This document shows positions 17,241 to 26,856 of a DNA stretch of 64,000 nt, piece by piece (position 1 is the stretch's first letter; every line of letters begins with the position of its first letter). Below the pieces are notes generated by a model. The model did no database searches, was not told the DNA's origin, and saw only the letters and a program-made list of their open reading frames with translations. The stretch comes from Scylla paramamosain. Lineage: Eukaryota; Arthropoda; Malacostraca; Decapoda; Portunidae. Both the position numbers and the translations under genes were made by a program. The stretch spans positions 145,001 through 209,000 of the forward strand of contig NW_026973759.1 of the NCBI RefSeq assembly GCF_035594125.1. The letters run 5' to 3'.

Positions 17241-17499
17241 GTAATAGGGAATGAAGGCAATACGTATGCGATGGCAGCTTGAAGGTAACAACTGGTGATG
17301 AAAGGTGGTGGTTGGTGGTGGTGGCAGGATTCTCTCTCTCTCTCTCTCTCTCTCTCGGGAATTAGCCAGCTCTCCTCTCGGCCTCATCCCTCACTTACTG
17401 CTTCCCTCCCTCCCTCAACCATTCAGCCTGACTCACTCCCATTGCTTCCTCAAGTCTCCCTCTCATCCCTCATTCATCCTTTTATCCTTATCCTTCCAT
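17241..17499. other. Left flank of the Polinton, pyrimidine-rich
   Basis: Short (CT)n at 17331-17356, then C/T-rich sequence up to the Polinton left end at 17500. The six bases before the element are ttccat; the six after its right end are ttcttt. Confidence 0.6.
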
Positions 17500-17510
17500 A
17501 GTAGTTGGGA

Positions 17511-17617
17511 AATTGCCATGGGGGTCGCCCCCCTAAAAAGGCTTGCCACTGAGGTCCCCATTGCATGGGGACCTCAGTGGCAAGCCTTTTTAGGGGGGCT
17601 CGACCCCCATGGCAATT
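17511..17617. repeat. Terminal palindrome (hairpin) in left TIR
   Basis: The left arm 17511-17560 (aattgccatgggggtcgccc...) is the exact reverse complement of the right arm 17566-17617 apart from a 2-base bulge (ct) in the right arm near 17599. The 5-base centre is ttgca. The same palindrome, in the mirror position, occurs at the other end. It lies 11 bp from the element tip and could form a long hairpin in single-stranded or replicating DNA. Confidence 0.95.
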
Positions 17618-17751
17618 ACCCGGAGTGGCAATCCATTTCAGGATGGAGACCCTGACTGTAAATAGAGTGTTGGGGGATGGGAGAGGGAGGGAGGGGGGGG
17701 GGGAGGGAGGGGGGGGGGAGGGGGGGGGAGGGGGATCCCACCCCCACCCCA

Positions 17752-18550
17752 GGAGCGACTCTGATGGCATGCCATATTGTGAGTGTGGGGCTGATCAAGT
17801 TGCAATGGGGAAACCTGACAGCAATTTTCCGTAGACTTCAGTGGCAGTCTATGTCAGGATGGAGACCCAGGCTTGGGAAAGGGAGGATGGCGATTCACGA
17901 CGGCAACACCAAGGGGTGGGGGGGGGGAGGGAGGGGGGAGGGACGGTGACGGCGACACTGACGGAGAGGTGGGGGGCGTGCGTCCTTATCCTTCGGCGAC
18001 GATGGAATGACTAAATGAATCAATGATGGTGGGTGGAAAATAATTGAGTGAAAGGAGGGGGGAGGGTGTGGACTGGCGGCCAGACGTGGAAGTCGCCACA
18101 CACACGCGTGGCTAGGGGACTGTGACGGCAATGCCGTGTAGGTCGCCCTTTCACGTCCCCCCCCCCCACCCCCAACCCACCCACCCAGGGGCGACTCTGA
18201 CGGCAAGCCATATTGCGATGGTGATCCTGATAGCAATTTTCCATAGATCCATGCTTGGGAAGGGGGGGGTGATTCACGACGGCAAACACCAAGGGGGGGG
18301 AGGGAGGGGGGGAGGGACGGTGACGGCGACACTGACGGAGAGGTGAGGGGGCGTGCGTCCTTATGCTTCGGCGACGATGGAATGACTAATGAATCAATGA
18401 TGGTGGGCGGAAAATAATTGAGTGAAAAGGGGGTGGAGGGGGGGAGGAGAGGTGATGGGGGGGCTGGCGGGCAGACGTGGCAGCCGCCCGCCACACACGC
18501 GTGATTAGGGGGACTCTGACGGCGCCTGCCATAGAAGTCGCCCTTTCCCT
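17752..18550. repeat. Imperfect tandem duplication inside left TIR
   Basis: Copy A (about 17752-18186) and copy B (about 18187-18550) share in order: gcgactctga.ggca, gccatattg, agcaattttcc.tag, gattcacgacggcaa, ggacggtgacggcgacactg, cgtgcgtccttat, gaatcaatgatggtggg and cacacacgcgtg. The mirror copy is in the right TIR (about 32500-33300). Confidence 0.8.
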
Positions 18551-18600
18551 TTCATTCACGGAATCCTGGAGGGTGGGATGACCGAGTGTTGCCATCACGC

Positions 18601-18799
18601 GTTCCCTCCGACATCTCAATACATCCCCTATGGTCAAGGTCGTCGCGACTGCCGCACGAGATCCCGTTACCTGTCCATCCTTTTTACCTGGAGAAAGCGT
18701 CTGTGACGGCCAGGGCGGAGCGGCGGCCTCTTCCACTTTCACCGACCACCAGCGGCATGGCTGACGTAATACTTATGTCGGATGGCGGTCTTATTACTA

Positions 18800-18848
<49 letters not shown>

Positions 18849-18924
18849 TATTATTATTATTATAGCCGACACGTGCTCCCTCCGATATCTCAGTACATTC
18901 CCCTATGGTCAAGGTCGTCGCGAC
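18601..18924 (+). promoter_or_regulatory. Duplicated 50-bp motif flanking (ATT)n, possible regulatory block
   Basis: The sequence at 18601-18650 (ctccgacatctcaatacat...cctatggtcaaggtcgtcg...) recurs at 18874-18924 with about 90% identity. The first copy is inside the TIR. The second lies just inside it, upstream of the penton gene, and carries ctcagtac, similar to an arthropod initiator. Retention of one copy outside the TIR suggests function, for example transcription or replication control. This is inference. Confidence 0.4.
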
Positions 18925-18963
18925 TATCCACGCCGTACCGCCATAATCTCCAGTCTGCCGACG

Positions 18964-19000
18964 TATATATGTCATGAAAAGGTAAAGTTTAAAGTCAGTC
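18964..19000 (+). promoter_or_regulatory. Core promoter (TATA + initiator) of penton gene
   Basis: TATATAT at 18964-18970 and TCAGTC at 18995-19000 are spaced about 31-33 bp apart, the normal distance between a TATA box and an arthropod initiator (TCAGTY). Transcription from the initiator A would leave a leader of about 29 nt before the ATG at 19026. Confidence 0.6.
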
Positions 19001-19025
19001 TGTTAGTTGACAGGGTTTAAAAAAC

Positions 19026-19952
19026 ATGTCATTGAGAGATAGTGACGATATATACGTATACCTATCTTCTCTTGCAGGTGGTAGGTCATTTCCCAACAAC
19101 ACAACAACAGAATTTGAAAACAGAATCTTACCCATTCATTTAGACACCGGCAGGGATTATGAAGTCGGCCTGTGTAATATTTTATTCCCTAAATATTTCT
19201 ACTGCATTGCGGAAGGGGATCCAAATTCCAGTATATCGTTCTATGGTCGGGTTAAGCAGTCAGACTTTGATATGTATGAATATAATATGTATACCTATCT
19301 ACCGGAAAGGAATATCATCTCCAATTTTACCGATAAGAACATACCGGCCATAACTAAGGCAATTAATGGACAGATAGTGAGAGAACTTCAAGCAATCTTG
19401 AATGACTCCTTTAAGATCTATTTCCCTTACTCGGATATCATTTATTATGACCGCGACTTGGAGCGGGTCGTTGTGAATAACGCGATTGTCCCTCCTAATG
19501 ACGATCGTATTTACAGTGATATAAGTATAAAATTTGCATCGCATATAGCTCACATTCTGGGTTTCAATCCAAATTTTCGCTACACCGTCTACTTTCAAAG
19601 ATCTGGCGACGGCATTTCATCTTCCGACGCCAGCGAAGCTTCCTCCTCATCACCCATAAAATTATTCGCTCAATACGTACCGCGAGCTGATGCAGGGACG
19701 GATTATATGTACGTTTATACCGACATCATTTCCCCCTCGCGATTTGGCAACCAACTAGTTAATATATTAGACGTCATACCACTCCCCGGCGACAGCACCA
19801 GTAAAGGTGCGAATTCAATTACGTATAAACCACTTTCTGCATCAACTATAGAGAGTGTGGCCATCAAAATTGCTAATCAAAGAGGCAAACCTATTCAGTT
19901 TGAAGATGGGGAAAACAGTGTTACTTGCGTGTTACATATAAGACCACGTTAA
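19026..19952 (+). CDS. Penton-like minor capsid protein
   Basis: 308 residues. Polinton minor capsid proteins are single-jelly-roll proteins thought to occupy the capsid vertices. The N-terminal signature is visible: VYLSSLAGGRSFPNNTTTEF followed by IHLDTGRDYEVGLCNILFPK, matching the usual arrangement 'short beta strand, (Y/F)P.NT...F...L, then (W/Y)EVGL.(E/N)I.(Y/F)P'. The rest is beta-rich with no membrane segment. A Ser/Ala-rich loop (SSSDASEASSSS) lies near residues 197-209. The start ATG follows a good TATA-initiator pair by 29 nt. This is the first gene inside the left TIR and codes in the same direction as all the others. No frameshift is seen. Family assignment rests on the signature and context. 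Confidence 0.82.
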   Translation: MSLRDSDDIYVYLSSLAGGRSFPNNTTTEFENRILPIHLDTGRDYEVGLCNILFPKYFYCIAEGDPNSSISFYGRVKQSDFDMYEYNMYTYLPERNIISNFTDKNIPAITKAINGQIVRELQAILNDSFKIYFPYSDIIYYDRDLERVVVNNAIVPPNDDRIYSDISIKFASHIAHILGFNPNFRYTVYFQRSGDGISSSDASEASSSSPIKLFAQYVPRADAGTDYMYVYTDIISPSRFGNQLVNILDVIPLPGDSTSKGANSITYKPLSASTIESVAIKIANQRGKPIQFEDGENSVTCVLHIRPR

Positions 19953-20090
19953 CTTTGCGTCTCGGACGTAAAATTTTGAAGAGAATCGATCAAGGTGGGA
20001 TAATGGGTGGAGTGGAGGATAATGAAACAGGCAGGTGTTGCCTACTTCCGAGTCAAGGCACGCGCCTCGCGACCATCTGCGCGGGAAGCT

Positions 20091-20164
20091 TCAGTGTTTC
20101 CCCGCGCGGCATGGCGGCCGGGACAAAGTGTTGACAATGTTATAGAAAAAAAAAAAAAAAGAAA
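20091..20164 (+). promoter_or_regulatory. Possible initiator and uORFs before PolB
   Basis: TCAGTG at 20091-20096 resembles an initiator, but no TATA box is seen 30 bp upstream. If it is used, the leader has an ATG at 20111 with a stop after 7 codons and an ATG at about 20135 with a stop after 2 codons, then an A run of about 15 nt just before the main ATG at 20165. Such uORFs could lower polymerase expression. Inference only. Confidence 0.35.
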
Positions 20165-20723
20165 ATGGGTGTTCACTGTGGAACAGCAGAGGCGCGGATT
20201 TTATGTGAAGTGTGTGGGAGATGGCGCACTAATCCATCCTGCCCCTCATGTGTGGAAGACCAGTGTGATTTATGCGAGCGGTGTGGACTTCTGTTTCCAC
20301 ATCCACCGCCAGAACACACCTGCGAAGTTGGCAATCCTGCTTCTTCTGGTAAGCATTATTACTTATTTTGGCGGGAATGTATAATAATAAAGATGAAATG
20401 ACTGTCAATCTTTACAAGTTTGAGCTCTGAGCACATCTTCCTGTACAGGCTCACACTCGATTGAGGTTGAGCAGAACGCCGGCGTAGAAGGCCCACGTCG
20501 GCGGACGTCACAAGGCGACATCCCACGCGGAGGCGGGGGAAGAGGTGAGAAAAAAAAAAAATACTACAAATAATAAAGCAATAAATACGGTGCCACCGCC
20601 ACTACTAATATTCTTTTTTTTTAAGACTCGCCACGGCCGGGACCGAGTGGATTATCGGGGAACGTATTCAATTCTTCCGAGACTTCAAGTCCTTCACTAC
20701 CTACACAAGGTAAATATCAATTC

Positions 20724-20774
<51 letters not shown>

Positions 20775-23700
20775 CTGTCGCTGCTACTTCTATTTTTTCT
20801 TCCCAGACACGCCACAAGCGGAGGCGGACCACGATGAGCGCAGCATGGCAGGAGAGTCGGCGGATGCAGACCTTGACGAGCGCGGGATGCCGGAAGAGCC
20901 GCGGTTAATTGACTCGAGGGAAAATTTTATGAGGAGCTTCACCAGACATCAATATGACATACCTGATCATGTAAGCAGAGATCCACTCGGTCTACTTACC
21001 GAATACAGGGAGTTCTTTATACGGGAAATTAGATCATATTTCACGTCACACGGCTCGCCATTCCCCCCCACCCTGAAAATATTTTCACACATTTCTCTGT
21101 TACTAGTGAAATTCTCTACCTTAGGCGAGGATGAACATCGAGTCATTCATATTGCTTTTAGAGCACGACTGATCACCTATCAAGATGTGCCTGACCTTGT
21201 TGATTTATGGATCCATCAGCTGAACAGTCGGCTGGAAAGCCTTACCAGCGAGACTGAAGGATCTGGTTTTATCATTTCAAGAGTACAGAATTTTTTCATC
21301 AACTATTGCTTGCATGTCGCATGTAGTGGCATAGGAGATTATGTTGCTTATCCTAGAGGCGTGCGAGGAGGGAATGAAATTTTCAATCCTGATGGCCGAC
21401 ATTCATCCTGTGTTATTCAGTGTTTGGCGGCTTTCAGACTTCATGCTCGAGGTGTACCTTGGAAAAGAATTCCAAAAATATTACGGAGACGGCATGGCGG
21501 AGAGAAATACGTCACGCGCGGAAAAGTAGGCAGTCCAGTGACTTGGGAGAACTTGAGTCAGTTAGAAAGGTTAAATTGTCTGTCTCTGGACGTTTATACA
21601 CTGACAAAAAGCGGTGAGATATACTATTTAACATTATCAAGAAAAGGCTCGCGGAAGTATAAAACTGTAGTCTCACTCCTTTTACTAGGTGGAAAACATA
21701 TGACGCTCATTAAAGACGTGGAGAAGCTGCACCGGAAATTGACGAGAAGCAGTCCCACCCCAGAGGGTCATCAGTTTTGCAAAGTATGTTTCAGCTCAGT
21801 TCCCAAGTCTGTCAGTTTGAGCGATCACGAGTGTCACTGCGACTTCACTCAAACTCTTCTCTTTCCAGGTGACGGTGAAAAAGTAAAATTTAAAAATTTT
21901 GCCTACACCTATCAGCCTGCATACTTAGCATTTTTTGATTTTGAAACTATGATAAAACCTAAGGAGAATAGGAGTGTGATAGCTGAACATGACCCAATTG
22001 GTTACTCGTATCTCATCATCAATAGGCATGGAGATGTCGTGGAAAAGAGAAGTTATTTCGGTGAAGATCCCGTGAATAATTTCATTGATAGCCTATCCAA
22101 TGCTTGGGGAATCATCAAGGAAAGTGTAGTTAGCTATCCAATTAGCATGTCTGCGGAGGATGAAGCCCACTTCAAACGTCAGCGTCACTGCGAGCTCTGC
22201 CATCAACCCTTTAATGTGAAAACCCCACCTCATAAACATCACGACCACTCATTACCACAAAATAATTACAAGGGGGCTTTGTGCGCGCGATGCAACCTCC
22301 AGTGTCGTGACATGAGGAAATATCTCATCACTCTGGCACATAATATGAGCTTTGACGTCTCCTTAATCATAAAAGACCTTCACTTGCCAGAGTCGCACGT
22401 GGACATCCTTGCCAAGTCAGAATCGCATTTATTGAAAGTAAGGATTAAGGAATTGCAGTTTCAGGACACGCTTTCCATTATGAATGCTGGCCTCGGTCAT
22501 CTCGCTCAGAGTCACGTGCAGGCGGGCTATAGCACGCGTTACGCCCAGGAAATGGTGAATTACCTCCCCGAGGATGTAAGGCGTGTAATTTGCACTCAAA
22601 AACAGTTTCTTTGTTATGAGTACATCACCGACCTTGGCCGCTTAGAAGATCGACAATTGCCACCTCGTGAGGCATTTTATGACACGCTCAAGGGGAAGGC
22701 CCTGCCACCTGGAGAATATGAACACGCTCAAAGCGTGTGGAGTATGACATCCTGCCGCACTTTAGGCGATTACATAAGACTGTATTGTGAGATTGATGTG
22801 GGATTATTAGCCGACACATATCTCAAATATAGATCATACCTGCATGAATTTTATGGGCTGGACGTGACACATTACGTGTCACTGTCTTCTTATGCTTATG
22901 ACGCTTTTTTAAAGTCGACAGGCGTTCAACTTGATCCACCTTACGATCCTAACATGTATCACCTGATCAAAAGAAATGTACGAGGAGGCTTTGTAACTTG
23001 CGTCAGGCCACACCTGCAGTCAAACCACCAACCCGACGGCGGACCCGGCACCTATGTGTTCTATCTGGACTATAATTCATTATATGCAAGCGTTATGTGT
23101 TCCCCCCTGCCTATGGGTGACATCAAAAAGCTTTCTCAGTCAGAGATGGATGATTTTTTTGAAGTTGGCATCCAGAATCATGCGACAGATGGCGACGTCG
23201 GTTACTGGCTGCATTTAGACAGCTGTGACGTTTCCCCCGACGTAGCTCGGATCACGGACGAGTTCCCTCTGTGCCTCGCACACATGACTATTACAGAAGA
23301 TGACATCTCACCGTACAGTAAAAGACTGTTAGAAGCTGAGGGTCGTAAGCTGGGGAGGAAAAATCGTAAACTCGTGGCCAGTCATAAGGGACTGAAAGAT
23401 CATCTCATCAGTCTGGAATTGCTGCAACTTTTACTCTCACTTGGACTGGAAATACAATGTGTTCATGCTATATATAGGTTCAGACAGGCTCCATACCTGA
23501 AACCTTTCATAGAAAGGAACGTCGCTCAGCGTAAAAATGAGACGTGCGCCATTAAAAATCGCATTTGCAAACTGATGTCAAACGCAGTTTATGGTAGATC
23601 CATGTTATCTGAAGTGAAGTATGGCCTCCAGCAGAAATTAGTGACAAAAAGAAAGACTTTCCTGAAGTATGCAAGAAATCCATCCTTTAAAAGGGTCCAC

Positions 23701-24546
23701 CAATTAGGCGAGGACCGAGTCATATGTGTCAACAGTAAGAATACGATTAAAATCAGGCAGCCAAATTACTTGGGATACCATATTTTAGAAGTGGCAAAGA
23801 AGTACATGTACAACTTTTGGTATCGTGTCATCAAAGCTAATTATGGGGAGAGAGCTAAATTAGCTTATGAAGATACTGACAGTTTCATTTTCAGTCTGCA
23901 CATACCTACAAACTTAAATGATGAACTGAAACATGGACCCATGGCAAATTTTCTCGACACCAGTAACTTTGCTTCAGATCACCCGTGTTTTAATGGGGAG
24001 CGGAAGGGTCAACTAGGCTTGTTGAAATCTGAAACCGGATCCACGCTCATCAAAGAGGCGATTATATTAAAGCCAAAGATGTATTCGCTGCTGTTGGAAG
24101 ATGACAAGCAAGTATCTCGAGGTAAAGGCATTCCAACTCACCTTCAGCAAAATATATTGCATCAGCAGTATAGGGAAACACTTAATAATGTCGCATGTGG
24201 GATGGTGGATTGCTATAATATTAGGAATGTGAAAGGACAAATTTGTACCACTCGTATGCGAAAGCGAACGTTGTCACATTTTGACGACAAGCGCTTTCAC
24301 GTCGATGGCTATACCTCAAGGGCGTATTATCACCCCGACAATGATCCGCGGGAAAGAGATGTGGAGAATGAGATGGAAGAGGAGGTGGCGGTGGATGTGG
24401 GGGAGGTGGAGGTGGATGAGGAAGAGGAGGAGGAGGAGGAGGAGGAGGAGGAAGAGGAAGAGGGGGAGGAAGAGGGGGAGGATGGGGTAATGAGTGGTCT
24501 GTGGCGTGATCGGGAGAGACTTTCCGCGGCATTATTCACATCATGA
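20165..24546 (+). CDS. Protein-primed family B DNA polymerase, four exons, with N-terminal Cys-rich module
   Basis: Replicates the element by protein priming. Proposed exons: 20165-20348, 20449-20544, 20626-20709 and 20807-24546. All three introns are GT-AG and phase 1 and join in frame, giving about 1367 residues. Exon 1 carries a Cys cluster (CEVC, CPSC, CDLCERC; residues 14-40). Numbered on the spliced protein: ExoI DFE 499-501; HNH/endonuclease VII-like zinc insertion C583, C586, HKHHDH 597-602, C614, C617-N618; ExoII HNMSFD 633-638; ExoIII YCEID 781-785; PolA DYNSLY 876-881; PolB NAVYG 1047-1051; PolC YEDTDS 1142-1147 and a later KPKMY. The tail is a Glu-rich run. All catalytic residues are present. 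Exon 4 is open upstream through intron 3 by chance, so an unspliced reading gives a false N-terminus with poly-Ile. The polymerase call is firm; the exons are predicted from sequence only. Confidence 0.93.
20349..20806 (+). other. Three predicted PolB introns (20349-20448, 20545-20625, 20710-20806)
   Basis: Donors are gtaagc, gtgaga and gtaaat; acceptors are ctgtacag, ttttttttaag and tcttcccag. Lengths are 100, 81 and 97 bp, short and arthropod-like. Intron 3 contains an (AAT)n microsatellite. Each intron splits a codon after its first base, so exons 2 and 3 (96 and 84 bp) are symmetrical and could be skipped without shifting frame. Confidence 0.75.
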
Positions 24547-24990
24547 TTAAGGGGTAGAGAAAGAGAGGACGCAGCTGCTAGCAGACACCCTTCATGTAAT
24601 GTAAAAAAACATTTGCTCTGACCACGTAGGCTAAGGAAGAGGGGGAGGTGGAGGATGGGTTGTGTCGTGATCGGGAGTGGCCTTCCATGACATTATTCAC
24701 GTCATAATTAAGGGGTGGAGAGAGACCGCGGCCGCCAGCAGCTGCCATTCATGTAATGTAAGAACATTTGTTTTGAGTATGGAGTTAAGGAGAGGAATGA
24801 GGAGATTGTTCATGTACTGTAAGGACATTTGTACTGCCCACGTGGGGATAAGGAGGATGAGGAGGAGGAGGTAATGTAAGAACATTTGTACTTAGGTTAA
24901 GGAGAGGGGGGAGAAGGGGGGGAGGTTGAGGAAGAGGTGTGGGTCGGGGGAGATCCACGTCATAATTAGAAGGCAGGGATGAGGATGCAG
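24498..24990. repeat. Degenerate tandem copies of the PolB gene end
   Basis: The segment covering the last PolB codons and stop (cgtgatcggga, ttccgcggcattattcac, tcatgattaaggggt, catgtaatgtaa.aacattt, accacgtagg) is repeated at about 24663-24790 (cgtgatcggga, attattcacgtcataattaaggggtgg, catgtaatgtaagaacatttg). Shorter pieces recur near 24810 (catgtactgtaaggacatttg), 24873 (taatgtaagaacatttg) and 24955 (cacgtcataatta). The copies fill the gap between PolB and the ATPase. Confidence 0.75.
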
Positions 24991-25029
24991 CTGGGAGGTT
25001 AGTTATGCTGTTACCTACATGACCATGTA

Positions 25030-25049
25030 AATAAAGGTTAAGTAATAAA
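25030..25049 (+). terminator. Polyadenylation signals after PolB
   Basis: AATAAA at 25030-25035 and again at 25044-25049, about 490 bp after the PolB stop and 50-65 bp before the ATPase ATG. They are the first good signals downstream of PolB. Confidence 0.45.
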
Positions 25050-25096
25050 TACTGTAAACATATCGTAGCGTCTTTTAGTAACCCTCTGAACTTAAC

Positions 25097-25756
25097 ATGG
25101 ACAAGACATTTAGCGAAGAGATGCTGAATCTCTTCAGATATCCTGCACGCATAATTATTGCAGGTTATACAAATTCCGGCAAAACACACCTCTGCAATAA
25201 AATTATAGAGAAATATCAGCATGGATTTAACAGAATTATCATTTGTGGCGTCTCATCGCATTCGCTGCAGCAGAATTCCCCTTTTAAAGATAAGGTCGAA
25301 GTGCATGAGAAAATTATTGATCCCGTGATGGATGATAACAGTCCATACGCCGACCCGCAAACGCACACACTCCTGATATTAGATGACAATTTCCTCACGG
25401 CTGGCAATTCTCAAACGATAGCAGAGGCTTTCACCAAAGGGAGACATAAAAATTTGTCAGTTATAATGATAGCACAGAATGTCTTTTTCCCCGGAAAGTA
25501 TGCTAGAACGATAACTTTAAATGCCTCACATTACATTCTTATGAAAAACAGAGATATATATCAAATTGAATGTCTGGGCAGGCAACTTTATGGAAGGGAG
25601 CGCGCCAAACACTTTGTGGAAATTTATAAAAATGTCGTGCTTAGACGAGATCACGGTTATTTGTTGTGTGATTTATCCCCGAACGCACCCGAAGAAATTC
25701 AACTGCGCACGAATATTGTGGATGAGTCACCCTGTGAGAAAGTCTATCTGCTATGA
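25097..25756 (+). CDS. Genome packaging ATPase (FtsK/HerA type)
   Basis: 219 residues, the usual size for Polinton packaging ATPases, which pump DNA into capsids. Walker A is GYTNSGKT (residues 23-30), directly after a hydrophobic strand (ARIIIAGY). Walker B is LLILDD (92-97), followed by NF. A downstream stretch, GRHKNLSVIMIAQNVF, fits the sensor strand ending in Gln typical of this family. No membrane segment. The stop codon overlaps the start of the integrase in the sequence ATGA (25753-25756), so the two genes may share one transcript. The start ATG at 25097 is the first in frame. Confidence 0.92.
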   Translation: MDKTFSEEMLNLFRYPARIIIAGYTNSGKTHLCNKIIEKYQHGFNRIIICGVSSHSLQQNSPFKDKVEVHEKIIDPVMDDNSPYADPQTHTLLILDDNFLTAGNSQTIAEAFTKGRHKNLSVIMIAQNVFFPGKYARTITLNASHYILMKNRDIYQIECLGRQLYGRERAKHFVEIYKNVVLRRDHGYLLCDLSPNAPEEIQLRTNIVDESPCEKVYLL

Positions 25757-26853
25757 ACGCCGTTTTGGACGAACTTTACCGGGATATGACGAATCCTGCG
25801 GCTTTAGGAGGTGTGCAAGCACTCTACAGAGAGGGGAAGAAAAGGGATAAGAATCTAACACTCCGCGATGTGAGGGCATTTCTGCAGGGCAACCGCACTT
25901 ATACGCTTCACAAGCCGACACTGAAACGTTTTCCGCGACGAAAAATTCTCGCTCCTAAACCGTCCGTCATTTTAACTTGCGATTTGGCCGATTTTGCGAG
26001 GCTGCACAGACACAATGGCGGCGTCCGATACATCATGTTTTGCCTGGACGTTTTCAGCAGATACTTGAAAGTGGCAACGCTGACAAGTAAATCCGGACAC
26101 AGTAGCCTGCAAGCGCTGAAAAAAGTTCTAGAGTCGGGGAGTTTTACAGGCGTGTCGCGTCTTTTTACCGATCAGGGATCCGAATTTTATAATCAAGCAG
26201 TGAAAAAATATCTAACTTTGAAAGGTATTACCTTGTATTCCAATTACTCGCGTGAAACAAAGGCGAGTTTGGCAGAAAGGGTCATCCGAACCATAAAGAC
26301 AAAAATATATAAATATCTCACGCAGAACAACACACTGACGTATATTAACGTCTTGCCCACCCTAATAAATACGTACAATCACACCCCACACCGCGGTTTG
26401 GGCGGCAACCAAACGCCGGCTCAGGTTCACCGCCTCCGCGAGCTGTCACAAGTCAGGAAGCAATTTAAACGAATGTATTTAAATCGGCCAAGGGGAAAGA
26501 AAGTTGTCAGTCATAAATTAGACGTGGGAGACATTGTACGCTTGCAACGTGCTTCCCGAACGCAATTTAAATTCAATAAGGGTTATACCGTCAACAATAC
26601 CGAGGAGCTTTTTAAGATAAGTCGTGTGGATTACTCACATAAAATCCCTATTTATTTCATAAGGGATTTGGCGGGGGAGGACGTGACCGGCGCTTTCTAC
26701 AGGGAAGAATTAATCAAGTCCTCTCTTCCCTCACATTACCAGGTCGATATATTACGATCGAAGGTCGAGCGAGGTAAGAGAAAGTACTTCGTCCACTGGC
26801 GTGGGTACCCAGATAAATTTGACAGCTGGATAGATGCGGACGACTTAGTATAA
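25753..26853 (+). CDS. Retroviral-type DDE integrase with C-terminal chromodomain
   Basis: 366 residues. Inserts the element into chromosomal DNA by strand transfer. Catalytic triad: D77 in CDLADF, D140 in FTDQGSEF and E175 in SLAERVIRT, with 35 residues between the last two positions as in retroviral and Polinton integrases. A basic linker follows, and residues about 320-366 form a chromodomain (YQVDILRSKV, KYFVHWRGYP, SWIDADDL) expected to bind methylated histone tails and guide insertion. The region before the core (residues 20-65) is a helical, basic N-terminal part without a clear HHCC zinc finger. The start overlaps the ATPase stop by 4 nt; the next ORF begins 3 nt after the stop. The gene looks intact. 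Confidence 0.95.
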   Translation: MNAVLDELYRDMTNPAALGGVQALYREGKKRDKNLTLRDVRAFLQGNRTYTLHKPTLKRFPRRKILAPKPSVILTCDLADFARLHRHNGGVRYIMFCLDVFSRYLKVATLTSKSGHSSLQALKKVLESGSFTGVSRLFTDQGSEFYNQAVKKYLTLKGITLYSNYSRETKASLAERVIRTIKTKIYKYLTQNNTLTYINVLPTLINTYNHTPHRGLGGNQTPAQVHRLRELSQVRKQFKRMYLNRPRGKKVVSHKLDVGDIVRLQRASRTQFKFNKGYTVNNTEELFKISRVDYSHKIPIYFIRDLAGEDVTGAFYREELIKSSLPSHYQVDILRSKVERGKRKYFVHWRGYPDKFDSWIDADDLV

Positions 26854-26856
26854 GAT

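Larger units (their letters stand above)
17500..18864 (+). repeat. Polinton left terminal inverted repeat
   Basis: Matches the reverse complement of 32175-33550 over nearly its whole length, with only small indels in G runs and a few substitutions. Contents from the tip inward: 107-bp palindrome (17511-17617); very G-rich runs (17680-17735, 17915-17940, 18290-18312); an imperfect duplication of about 380-430 bp; the motif at 18601-18650; and an (ATT)n microsatellite (18799-18862) in which the similarity ends. Confidence 0.95.

Noticed and set aside
17895..18742. Open frames of 90-199 codons in the TIRs, mirrored at 32107-33485
   Set aside because: Low-complexity Pro/Ser/Gly/Arg products of G/C runs; the same frames are broken by run-length changes between the two TIRs.
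20545..20806. Upstream extension of the PolB open frame with a poly-Ile segment
   Set aside because: It starts at a GTG that is the splice donor of intron 2 and runs through exon 3 in the wrong frame and an (AAT)n intron. The spliced exons explain the sequence better.
24221..24539. Antisense open frames rich in Pro or Ser over the PolB tail
   Set aside because: Shadows of the GAG/GAA repeat coding the Glu-rich PolB tail.
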